Below, one piece after another: positions 7,302-14,937 of a stretch of 41,756 bases of DNA. This DNA comes from Campylobacterales bacterium. GTDB taxonomy: Bacteria; Campylobacterota; Campylobacteria; Campylobacterales; Hydrogenimonadaceae. A program made the translations under genes and the position numbers. The stretch lies in NCBI GenBank assembly GCA_027081015.1, contig JALWMA010000090.1, positions 1-41,756 of the forward strand. The letters are read 5' to 3'. The notes under the pieces are model-generated. The model did not search any database. It was not told where the DNA came from and saw only the letters and a program-made list of their open reading frames with translations. Every line of letters begins with the position of its first letter. Position 1 is the first letter of the stretch.

Positions 7302-8407
7302 TTTATTCTCCCCTGTTTCCTGTTTTTGTGAAAGTTGTGTACTATCAGGTCGATGAGCTCCTCTTTCGAAAGTGCCCTGAGCCTCTCTTTGGCGGCCTCG
7401 TCGAAGAGCAGCCTGTCTTTCTCCTCTATGCTCGAGCTGAGATGGAGAATCTGCTCCGGGCTCATCTGCCTGAAAATGTTCTCACTGTTTGAATTGACGT
7501 AGTGGTATATGTCCTCTTTCGTACTCTCCATCGTGAAGATGCTCTTTATGAGCGACTGCTGTTTTCCGGAGAAGTTGTCGAAGTTCTCTTTCGATACGAC
7601 GGTTATGAAGTATCCGAGATGTTTGCCGTAGTCGTTGTTTATAGGGTATGCGGCAAAGAAGAGGCCCGCTTTTTTGAGGTAGTCGGTATGTATCAGCTCT
7701 TCGAACTCCTCATTGTCGAGCGAGGCGAGGGTGTCGGCGAGGTGGCGGCTGTAGTTGTTCGCGGCGATCGTGTAACCGGATATTTTCGGATTGCCAGAGG
7801 CGATATCGAGACGCTCCGGGAGATTCGTTTTCAGTATCGGGATCGTCTCTATGCGGTACTCCCTGAGTTTCGATACCACACGATCAAAGAGTGTCGTAAC
7901 CTCCAGTATGCCTATTATGTGGCCGCCGTAGATTATGGGTGCGGAGGCTTTTATGCCGGCGGGAGGGGTGTCTTCTATCGTGGCTTTGGGGCTTCTGGTA
8001 TCGACGATCTCGAGCAGATCCCGGCGGCCGGATACCATAGCCGTTTCGGAGGAGTTGGCCTCCCAGCTCCTTGCGAATACGGAAAGGCCCCTTCCGAATA
8101 TCTGGGTGTAGATATATTTTCGGTTCAGGTGCTTGATGAAAGAGTCGGTGGTGTCGTGGAGTATCCTGTAGCCCTTGGCCCTGTCGTTCTCCAGAATCGC
8201 ATCGGCTATGGCCCTGTTTTTGCTCATCGCGAGAGCCAGCGAGAGCGACTGGATCTTTTCGGAGTTGATCGTGTGCAGGAGAAATTTGTTTATGTTGTCG
8301 TACGCCATGTTCATCTTGCTTACCTCTCTCTTCTTGTCGAGGTTTACGATTAGAAGAACAATGGCGATCGCCAGGGCGACTGTTATGGCAATAAAGATCT
8401 TTTTCAT
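7298..8407 (-). CDS. Membrane-anchored periplasmic Cache-type sensor protein
   Basis: 369 residues with one N-terminal membrane segment (about 4-23) and a long extracytoplasmic part. The APIIYGGHIIGILEVTTLFDRVV stretch near residues 157-177 is a typical Cache/PAS-like fold element (substrate-pocket strands after a long helix), and a second alpha/beta part follows to about 275. The last 90 residues are a charged helical segment (MSPEQILHLSSSIEEKDR). No second membrane segment, HAMP, kinase or methyl-accepting domain is present, so it cannot signal alone and probably feeds the histidine kinase encoded two genes downstream. Its stop overlaps the response-regulator start (ATGA). Such unlinked extracytoplasmic sensors act as co-sensors in other systems; here that is inference. 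Confidence 0.8.
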   Translation of the reverse strand: MKKIFIAITVALAIAIVLLIVNLDKKREVSKMNMAYDNINKFLLHTINSEKIQSLSLALAMSKNRAIADAILENDRAKGYRILHDTTDSFIKHLNRKYIYTQIFGRGLSVFARSWEANSSETAMVSGRRDLLEIVDTRSPKATIEDTPPAGIKASAPIIYGGHIIGILEVTTLFDRVVSKLREYRIETIPILKTNLPERLDIASGNPKISGYTIAANNYSRHLADTLASLDNEEFEELIHTDYLKKAGLFFAAYPINNDYGKHLGYFITVVSKENFDNFSGKQQSLIKSIFTMESTKEDIYHYVNSNSENIFRQMSPEQILHLSSSIEEKDRLLFDEAAKERLRALSKEELIDLIVHNFHKNRKQGRIK

Positions 8408-8453
8408 TTAAAGGTTCATTCTGCTTTGCTGATCTGTTTGTTAAAACGTTTTT

Positions 8454-8459
8454 ATTATA
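8454..8459 (-). promoter_or_regulatory. Probable -10 element of the Cache-RR-HK operon
   Basis: TATAAT on the minus strand about 46 bases before the Cache gene start, in an AT-rich stretch. No good -35 hexamer is visible at 16-18 bases, which would fit an activator-dependent or AT-rich Campylobacterota promoter. Confidence 0.45.
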
Positions 8460-8605
8460 CAACGAATTATATAAAGTGTACCTCTAAGAGCCGACGCCGT
8501 ACCGTTAACAAGTATAAAACGGCTTTTTGCGATTTTTTTTAATACCTGACGTTGAGCGAACTCCCGCCCCTAACCGAAGGGGGAGGGCGGAGTATCTATA
8601 TTGAG

Positions 8606-9676
8606 TTACTTTTTATGGCACCTTTTGCAGACTTTGAAGGGTGTCGATCCGGTTGTGCGAAGCAGGAAAGGTCCTTTGGAGCCGTGGGGGTTGTGGCAGC
8701 TCGAACATACCAGTTCGCGGCCAGGTCTGGACGGGTCGGGTCTGCCTCGTGTGGGGTGCCCCCCTTTGTTCCTCGAGAAGACGAAAGCGTTTATGATATG
8801 CTTGCCCGATGCCATTTCGGCGTGGCAAGTGGTACAGAGTTCCCATATCGGTTTTCTCAGAAAGAAAGGGTTCGGCGAAGAGTGCGGGTTGTGGCACTTG
8901 TTGCACCGGCCGAGCTTTGTCGGGCCGTGGTCGGAGCGGTTGTGCTTCATGATTTCTTCGACCCTTTCGTGGCACTTGAAGCAGTCAGGTGCGATCGGGT
9001 CTGGTTGTAAATATTTGCTTTTTCCTTCGTCGGGAAGGTTGTTCTCTCCCGCCTTTCCCGTATGGCAGACCGTGCACATGAAGTTTACCGAGGGCGCATG
9101 GCCGTTTTTTCTCGAGGTGAGGACCTCGTGGCATGAGTAGCAGTTGGAGTCCTGCGGATTTTCAAGAACCTGAATATCTTCGGTAAGCCCCCCTTTGGCC
9201 TTTACGGTCTTTTTGGGCGCCTTTTTGAAATCGGGCTCCATCTTGTGGCACCTGGAGCACTTTTTTTCATTTTTGTCGCTGTGGAAAAAATATTTTTTGA
9301 ATCTGTAAGGAGCCTCGTCGGCTGTTTCATAGACTTCGGAGCGGTAAAAAACCTCTACGCTCTTTTTTACAGTTTCGTTGTCGTCGGTATATGCTGTGAC
9401 TGTGATGTTGTTGTCTCCGAGCTTAAGCTTGACGCTTTTACAGTAGTAGCCGGTTTTCGGGCTATGCTTGTATATGTAGAGCTTTCCCTCCCCCGTCTCT
9501 ATCTCGAGCCTTCTGATTTTACCGGGTGGGGTCTTGACCACAAGTGACGCGTAGGCGTCGTCATATATTGCCCCGTTTTGAGGCGACTCGATCTCAAGTA
9601 TGCCTGAATCGGCTCTCCCCCCGGTCAAAAACAGAAAACCGAAGAGGAGAATGGCCGTTATACGGTTTCTCCTCAT
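8606..9676 (-). CDS. Octaheme cytochrome c with N-terminal beta-rich domain
   Basis: 356 residues with a signal peptide (about 1-22). Residues about 25-115 look like an Ig-like beta-sandwich domain (IESPQNGAIYDDAYASLVVK, then VKLKLGDNNITVTAYT), a pattern seen in extracellular binding modules. The C-terminal part has eight CxxCH sites: CSRCH, CYSCH, CTVCH, CFKCH, CNKCH, CTTCH, CSSCH and CKRCH. Two NPH-type distal histidines (HNPHSS, HNPHGS) fit the doubled-CXXCH family. It lies 9 bases downstream of the twelve-heme lipoprotein gene and is cotranscribed with it. The fusion of a beta-sandwich to a heme wire suggests attachment to a surface polymer or partner protein (inference). The ATG at 9674-9676 has AGGAC upstream. 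Confidence 0.9.
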   Translation of the reverse strand: MRRNRITAILLFGFLFLTGGRADSGILEIESPQNGAIYDDAYASLVVKTPPGKIRRLEIETGEGKLYIYKHSPKTGYYCKSVKLKLGDNNITVTAYTDDNETVKKSVEVFYRSEVYETADEAPYRFKKYFFHSDKNEKKCSRCHKMEPDFKKAPKKTVKAKGGLTEDIQVLENPQDSNCYSCHEVLTSRKNGHAPSVNFMCTVCHTGKAGENNLPDEGKSKYLQPDPIAPDCFKCHERVEEIMKHNRSDHGPTKLGRCNKCHNPHSSPNPFFLRKPIWELCTTCHAEMASGKHIINAFVFSRNKGGHPTRGRPDPSRPGRELVCSSCHNPHGSKGPFLLRTTGSTPFKVCKRCHKK

Positions 9677-9685
9677 GCAACCGTC

Positions 9686-11056
9686 CTATTTCGTATTGAC
9701 AATAGGCTTCTCCCTGTCGTAGTAGCGTCTTGCGTGACATGCCGGCGCGCACGACCCGCCTGTCGGTGTCTCTATGTACCTGATCGGGAAGTTGATCTTT
9801 CCGAACTTCGTCTTTTTCCTCAGGTGGTGAGGGTAGTCTTTCGTTCCGTGGAAGTCGTGGCAGGCACGGCAGGTACGGCCCTTTTTCTGGTCGACGTGTA
9901 CGAAGTGCAGGTTTTGGGTACCGTTTCTGAAGTTGGTGTACTCCGTCGTCTTCTCTTCGGTTATCTTCTTCGATTCATGACACTCGAAGCAGATATAGTT
10001 GTTTACGTCGAAGCTCGCGTAGAATGTCGACGGGAACGGTTTTTTAAGCATTCTGAAGTTGGGGCTTCCGTGCGGGTTGTGGCACATTGCGCAGTCTCCC
10101 CACTGTATCGGGCCGTGCCAGTCTGGATTCTCTTCGAGGTGTTTGGCCATGTTTACGAGCTTGACTCCGTCTTCATCCCTTTTAAGGGGCTGGTTGTGGC
10201 ACTTCAGGCACATATTCATGATGCTGTCGGCCTTGATCATTCTGGGCTGGCCGGTTCCGTGCGGATCGTGACACTCCTGGCAGCCGTTTGGTCTGCTCAG
10301 CGCACCGTGCTTGTTTTTGGCCTTTTCGGTCCACTCTTTTTTATCGGCGTGGCACATAAGGCAGAGATCCTTTTTGCCGTCGGCCTTGAGCTGGAACCTG
10401 TAATCTTCGGTATGCGGATCGTGGCAGTTGATGCACTGGTCTTTGACCGGCGGGTGGATATTGTCGGTCTTATGCAGGAACTCCCCCTTGGCGGTGTGGC
10501 AGGATGTGCAGAGTTCGTTTATGTTCGATGCCACGAGAAGCCTTTTGTTCGGAGACTTGTGCGGGTTGTGGCATGCTGTACAGGCGCCGGCCGCGACAGG
10601 TCCGTGGATGAACTTTTTTCCCTCTTTGAGATCTTTGTCGTGACACTGGTAGCAGAGGTCGGGTGTGTCCATGACAAGAGAGTAGTTTTTGCTCTTGTCG
10701 GGATGTTTGTCTTTGTGGCAGACTGTACAGTCGCCCCACTCGAAAGGCGGGTGAACCACCTCTTTTTCAGAGAGGAGGTTCGGTTCGAAAAAGGGCGTTT
10801 CACCCCCATTTTCCGGTTTTGGGACCTCCTCTACAGCAGGCGCTTCAACGGGTGCCGGAGCGGCTTCCGCCACGGGCGCTGCAGCCGCCGGCTCCGCGGC
10901 TTCCGGTAGTGTCTCTTTTCCGGGTTGGACCGTTTCGGTTTTTGCTGTAACGTTCTCTTCAGGTGCCTTCTCTTTTGTCGGAGTCGTACACCCGGTCAGC
11001 AACAGTACGGCAAAAACCGTCGATAAAACGGATACTCTCCATCTGGAAACTCTCAT
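9686..11056 (-). CDS. Twelve-site multiheme cytochrome c lipoprotein
   Basis: 456 residues. The N-terminus has a lipobox LLLTGC with lipidated Cys23, so it should be anchored in the periplasmic or outer-membrane leaflet. Residues about 30-85 form a Pro/Ala/Glu-rich flexible spacer. Then come eleven CxxCH sites (CTVCH, CYQCH, CTACH, CTSCH, CINCH, CLMCH, CQECH, CLKCH, CAMCH, CFECH, CRACH) and one CX3CH site, CAPACH, near the C-terminus. Many sites are followed by NPH or DPH, typical of doubled-CXXCH modules that pack hemes into chains. A clear promoter lies upstream and the octaheme gene follows after 9 bases. Likely role: conducting electrons across the periplasm or to the cell surface. No MtrB-like barrel gene is in the window. 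Confidence 0.93.
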   Translation of the reverse strand: MRVSRWRVSVLSTVFAVLLLTGCTTPTKEKAPEENVTAKTETVQPGKETLPEAAEPAAAAPVAEAAPAPVEAPAVEEVPKPENGGETPFFEPNLLSEKEVVHPPFEWGDCTVCHKDKHPDKSKNYSLVMDTPDLCYQCHDKDLKEGKKFIHGPVAAGACTACHNPHKSPNKRLLVASNINELCTSCHTAKGEFLHKTDNIHPPVKDQCINCHDPHTEDYRFQLKADGKKDLCLMCHADKKEWTEKAKNKHGALSRPNGCQECHDPHGTGQPRMIKADSIMNMCLKCHNQPLKRDEDGVKLVNMAKHLEENPDWHGPIQWGDCAMCHNPHGSPNFRMLKKPFPSTFYASFDVNNYICFECHESKKITEEKTTEYTNFRNGTQNLHFVHVDQKKGRTCRACHDFHGTKDYPHHLRKKTKFGKINFPIRYIETPTGGSCAPACHARRYYDREKPIVNTK

Positions 11057-11140
11057 CTAAATCCCCCTTTGATAAGTGCTTTTTATCTTCTCGCCGATAT
11101 CGGGAATATATATGAAAAAATTATACTCCTCGGCCGACGA

Positions 11141-11169
11141 ATGATAGTACAAAATTTTTGGCGTGTCAA
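11141..11169 (-). promoter_or_regulatory. Promoter of the lipoprotein-octaheme cytochrome operon
   Basis: On the minus strand TTGACA (11164-11169) and TATCAT (11141-11146) are 17 bases apart. The -10 ends about 85 bases before the start codon, leaving a leader that includes a second TATAAT-like block at 11120-11125. Confidence 0.75.
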
Positions 11170-11221
11170 GACAAAAATTCATCAAAATCCCTTCTTTAGG
11201 TACTCTTAAAAAATAGAATCA

Positions 11222-11566
11222 TCATTGATTCTTATGTACGCTTGTTAGATAATATGCCAGTGCCCTGTAGTCCTCTTCGAACATATGTTTCGTTTTGTAT
11301 AGTTGCGGTTTCATGATCATGAATCTCTGCGGATCGATTATCGGGGGCGCATCCCCCTTGAGGAAATCTACCAGCTTTCTTTCGTTTCCAAGGTAGTGGA
11401 CGGCTATCGTCTCAAGAGAGGGTCCCACGCTCGCAGCATCGTCCGTGGGTGCATGGCAGATGTTGCAGTTGTATTTCATAAATATCTGCTTTCCCCTCTC
11501 CGTCAGATCCATCTGTGCATATGCGAATCCGATCGTTATGAAAATCGGTAAAATCTTTTTCAGCAT
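11222..11566 (-). CDS. Small monoheme cytochrome c
   Basis: 114 residues with a signal peptide (ending AYAQ, about residue 18), one heme site CNICH near residue 36, and a likely axial methionine in FMIMKPQL near residue 84, as in class I cytochromes c. The expected role is a soluble periplasmic electron shuttle. The ATG at 11564-11566 is preferred to the TTG just before it because AGGGGG then sits at proper spacing. An 18-bp direct-repeat box nearly identical to that ahead of the tetraheme gene lies 48-65 bases before the start codon, followed by a TATAAA -10. Confidence 0.9.
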   Translation of the reverse strand: MLKKILPIFITIGFAYAQMDLTERGKQIFMKYNCNICHAPTDDAASVGPSLETIAVHYLGNERKLVDFLKGDAPPIIDPQRFMIMKPQLYKTKHMFEEDYRALAYYLTSVHKNQ

Positions 11567-11616
11567 CAAATCCCCCTTCTCTCCAAATGAACTATCTTAC
11601 ATTTATACTCTTTTTT

Positions 11617-11634
11617 TGTAAAAGCACTGTAAAA
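11617..11634 (-). promoter_or_regulatory. Direct-repeat box TGTAAAA-N4-TGTAAAA ahead of the monoheme gene
   Basis: TGTAAAA copies at 11617-11623 and 11628-11634 are 11 bases apart with spacer GCAC (GCAG at the other copy). On the minus strand a TATAAA lies about ten bases beyond the proximal repeat, so the box replaces the -35, as expected for an activator site. Confidence 0.55.
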
Positions 11635-11786
11635 AGGCGTGCGCTCCTTTTCCAGCTTCCATATTATAACACCCGAGAGCCCTCTTTTTATATTTTTCTC
11701 TAATATTTTGAGAATTTGGGCCGATATCTAAGGTTGGCGGAAAAAGAGACTGTTTTGACGCAAAAAACCAAATTTCGGAGAAGAGA

Positions 11787-13529
11787 ATGCTGGAGAGTTT
11801 CGATCTGTTTTTGGACCACTTTTTCTCGTATTTCATAGAGTTCATAGAGGTTCTGCTCTTGTTGACCGTTTTCGGGCTGATAAATCTTTACATCTACGAC
11901 AGGTATGTGCAGCGGAAGCACCAGCTTCTGATCAACTACCCTATCATAGGGCGCTTCCGCTACCTTTTCGAAACGTTGAGGGAGCCGCTTAGGCAGTATT
12001 TTGCCGAAGAGACCTTTTACGAGTCGAGGGACAAGGTGGAGTGGGTCTACAAGGCGGCCAAAAATGTGCCCAACTTCATGTCCTTTTCGGTTTCGCAGCC
12101 ATTTTCCGGCTCGCGTTTCGTCATAAAGCACTCACCGCATGTCCTCAACGACAGCGAAGTAGACTCCGACTTCGGCGTACTTTTCGGAAAGAACCGCCCG
12201 ATACCGTTTCGCACAAAAAGCCCGATAATCCGTTCAGCTATGAGCGACGGGGCCCTGAGCCCGGAGTCGGTGCGCGCCTTTACACTCGGAGCCACGCTTT
12301 CGGGTTTTACGATAAATACGGGCGAAGGGGGGCTCACCTCCAACTACTTCTTCACCCATAGGCCCGATCCGAAAAACGCGCGTTACCTCGAGATCGTGAA
12401 GAGTACGCCCGCTGCGGAGCTCGTGTTCAAGCTTGTCACCCTCTTTTTCAACCGGTCGCTGGCGATAAAGACATACAGAAAACTGCTTCTAAACAAGAAG
12501 ACGGAAAACACATACATATACGACCCGGTATCGCATTCGCTATTCAGGGTCGACTGGAAAGCGCCGCTTTCGGCGTTTCCCGAAGAGGTACCCGAAGATA
12601 TGCCGGATCTGATTTTGCAGATAGGATCGGGGCTCTACGGAGTGCGGGACGAGAACGGCAACTTCGACGAGGAGCGGTACGAAAAGGCGATGCGCTTTTG
12701 CCGAATGACCGAGATAAAGATAGCCCAGGGCGCGAAGCAGACCGGCGGCAAGCTGGCCGGATCGAAAGTTACCGCCGACATAGCCTACTACCGCGGAGTG
12801 GAGGAGGGCAAAGATCTGATATCTCCAAACCGCTTCCCCTATGCCGGCACCACCGACGAGCTGCTCGATTTCGTGGGCAGGCTCCAGGAGATCTCCAAAA
12901 AGCCGGTCGGCATCAAGATCGTGATTTCGGACGCAAAGAGCGTCGAAGAGCTCGCAGAGACGATGAAGAGACGCAAAGCAGAAGGGAGGGCGATAGTCGA
13001 TTTCATAAGCGTAGACAGCGGAGACGGGGGCAGTGCGACCGCTCCGTTGGAGCTTATGGAGTCTGTGGGGCTTACGACACCGAACGCCCTCTATGTGATG
13101 GATACGATGCTTCGCAGGTACAACCTGCGGGAAGATGTGAGCATAATCGCCAGCGGAAAGATACTCGCACCCGACGATGTGGTCATAGCCCTCAGCCTCG
13201 GTGCCGACGCGGTGGGAATCGCCAGGGGGTTCATGATGAGCGGCGGATGCATACGCGCCAGGAAGTGCTCGGGAACGCAGGGGCATGTATGCCCCGTAGG
13301 CATGGCGACACAGGATCCAAAAAAGAGGGCTTCGTATCTCGTCGTTCGCAAAGGGGGGGAGATCGCAAACTACCATACCAATCTGCTAAAAGGGATAAAG
13401 ACGCTCCTGGCGGTGATGGGTGTAAAGAGGTTGGACGAGCTCGATAAAAAGCACCTTACGTTCAAAAACCGCTCCGGGGAGATATTTTTCGATATAGACA
13501 ACTACTTTCACCAAAAACTACACATCTGA
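11787..13529 (+). CDS. FMN-binding glutamate synthase-family protein with N-terminal membrane anchor
   Basis: 580 residues. A hydrophobic segment (about 18-36) anchors the N-terminus. The rest matches the FMN and Fe-S part of glutamate synthase: RSAMSDGALSPESVRAF near residue 151, SGFTINTGEGGLT near 172, a KIAQGAKQTGGKL-type loop near 309, and SGGCIRARKCSG to CPVGMATQDP near 484-510. In GltB the 3Fe-4S cluster is bound by CX5CX4C; here the spacing is CX5CX7C. The glutaminase domain of GltB is absent, so it cannot be ordinary glutamate synthase; relatives are annotated as FMN-binding glutamate synthase-family proteins of uncertain substrate. It lies 13 bases ahead of mqo and then gltA. GGAG six bases before the ATG supports the start. 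Confidence 0.88.
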   Translation: MLESFDLFLDHFFSYFIEFIEVLLLLTVFGLINLYIYDRYVQRKHQLLINYPIIGRFRYLFETLREPLRQYFAEETFYESRDKVEWVYKAAKNVPNFMSFSVSQPFSGSRFVIKHSPHVLNDSEVDSDFGVLFGKNRPIPFRTKSPIIRSAMSDGALSPESVRAFTLGATLSGFTINTGEGGLTSNYFFTHRPDPKNARYLEIVKSTPAAELVFKLVTLFFNRSLAIKTYRKLLLNKKTENTYIYDPVSHSLFRVDWKAPLSAFPEEVPEDMPDLILQIGSGLYGVRDENGNFDEERYEKAMRFCRMTEIKIAQGAKQTGGKLAGSKVTADIAYYRGVEEGKDLISPNRFPYAGTTDELLDFVGRLQEISKKPVGIKIVISDAKSVEELAETMKRRKAEGRAIVDFISVDSGDGGSATAPLELMESVGLTTPNALYVMDTMLRRYNLREDVSIIASGKILAPDDVVIALSLGADAVGIARGFMMSGGCIRARKCSGTQGHVCPVGMATQDPKKRASYLVVRKGGEIANYHTNLLKGIKTLLAVMGVKRLDELDKKHLTFKNRSGEIFFDIDNYFHQKLHI

Positions 13530-13542
13530 TAGAGGAGAAACG

Positions 13543-14919
13543 ATGCAGCACTACTATAACGTCATTATCGTCGGGGGAGGAATTTCCGGTACCGCACTTC
13601 TTTATGAGCTTGCCGAGTATACGGATATCGAAAGCGTGGCTCTTTTCGAGAAGTACCCCTCCATCGCGCAGATCAACAGCAACGGAAGAAACAATTCCCA
13701 GACTCTGCACTGCGGCGATATAGAGACCAACTACACCTTCGAGAAGGCCAAAAAGGTCAAAAGGACGGCCGGGATGCTTCTAAACTACGCCCTCGGGCAC
13801 GGGTACGCCGAAAAGCATATATTCAAATTTCCGAAGATGGTCATAGGTGTCGGAGACGAGGAGGTGGAGTTTATCAGGAGGCGTTACGAGAGTTTCAGGG
13901 AGCTCTACCCCTACCTCGAACTCTATACGAAAGAGGATCTGGCCGCAATAGAGCCGAAGCTGACAGAGGGGCGGAGTGAGGATATAGCGGCGATGGGCGC
14001 ACTCGACGAATACTGTGCGGTAGATTTCGGAGCCATTGCCGAGAGCTTCGTGCAGAATGCCAGAAAGAGGTCCAAAGGTCTCTGTGACGTCCACCTGGGG
14101 TCGGAGGTTTACGGGATAGAGAAGATGGGCGACAAGTTCCAGCTTCTGACACCAAAAGGGAAGTACTTCGCCGACTATGTTGTCGTGGATGCCGGGGCCC
14201 ACTCCCTGCTTCTGGCACACAAGATGGGTTACGGAAAAGATTACGCCTGCCTTCCCATAGGGGGGAGCTTCTACTACGCCCCCGCCTCGATTCTGGGTTC
14301 GAAAGTCTACACGGTCCAAAACGACAAGCTTCCGTTTGCCGCCATACACGGAGACCCGGATATCCTTGTGAAAGGGAAGACCAGGTTCGGCCCGACGGCA
14401 CTGGCGCTTCCGAAGCTGGAGCGCTACACCGAAAATACCTATGTGGAGTTTTTCGAGTCGTTGCGGCCCGACAAGTCGGTAATGAAGGTCTTCTACGATC
14501 TTTTGGCCGACAGCGACATAAGGGAGTATATATTCAAGAACATGATGTACGAGGTACCGGGAATCCGCAAGGGGCTCTTTTTGAAGGAGGCGCAAAAGAT
14601 AATACCTACACTGACGGAGGGCGATATAGAGTTCGCCGAGCATGTAGGCGGGCTCAGGCCGCAGATAATCGACAAAAAGGAGAAGAGGCTGCTGCTCGGT
14701 GAAGCCAAAATAGATACGAAAGAGGGTATAGTCTTCAACATGACACCCTCCCCCGGCGCGACGAGCTGCCTCGGAAACGCCCTGAAAGATGTGGAGCTTA
14801 TAGCTGAGTATCTCGGGTGCGGGTTCGACAGGAAAAGGCTGCAGAGGGATCTCGTAGACGAAGAGGTTGGCACCGAGCGGCTAAATATCGTGCCCGGGTA
14901 TGCCGTTTCGGCGAGCTGA
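13543..14919 (+). CDS. mqo: Malate:quinone oxidoreductase
   Basis: 458-residue FAD enzyme that oxidises malate to oxaloacetate and passes electrons to the quinone pool at the inner membrane. The FAD-binding IIVGGGISGTALLYEL motif is at residues 8-23. The NNSQTLHCGDIETNYT, PIGGSFYYAP and GPTALALPKLER segments closely resemble, from memory, Helicobacter pylori Mqo (HP0086). The ATG at 13543 follows GAGGAGA. It lies between the glutamate-synthase-like gene and citrate synthase (18-base gap to the gltA start), so oxaloacetate made here is the direct substrate of the next enzyme. Confidence 0.92.
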   Translation: MQHYYNVIIVGGGISGTALLYELAEYTDIESVALFEKYPSIAQINSNGRNNSQTLHCGDIETNYTFEKAKKVKRTAGMLLNYALGHGYAEKHIFKFPKMVIGVGDEEVEFIRRRYESFRELYPYLELYTKEDLAAIEPKLTEGRSEDIAAMGALDEYCAVDFGAIAESFVQNARKRSKGLCDVHLGSEVYGIEKMGDKFQLLTPKGKYFADYVVVDAGAHSLLLAHKMGYGKDYACLPIGGSFYYAPASILGSKVYTVQNDKLPFAAIHGDPDILVKGKTRFGPTALALPKLERYTENTYVEFFESLRPDKSVMKVFYDLLADSDIREYIFKNMMYEVPGIRKGLFLKEAQKIIPTLTEGDIEFAEHVGGLRPQIIDKKEKRLLLGEAKIDTKEGIVFNMTPSPGATSCLGNALKDVELIAEYLGCGFDRKRLQRDLVDEEVGTERLNIVPGYAVSAS

Positions 14920-14937
14920 TTGGAGAAAGGAGGAGAT

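Noticed and set aside
8561-8592. Strong G+C-rich hairpin after the octaheme gene as a terminator
   Set aside because: On the minus strand it is followed by an A-run rather than a T-run and the stem has mismatches, so I do not list it as a terminator; it may still slow decay of the transcript.
9734-10909. Long plus-strand open frame opposite the twelve-heme lipoprotein (391 codons)
   Set aside because: Arises from repeated CxxCH codons read backwards; the minus-strand lipobox and twelve heme sites are decisive.
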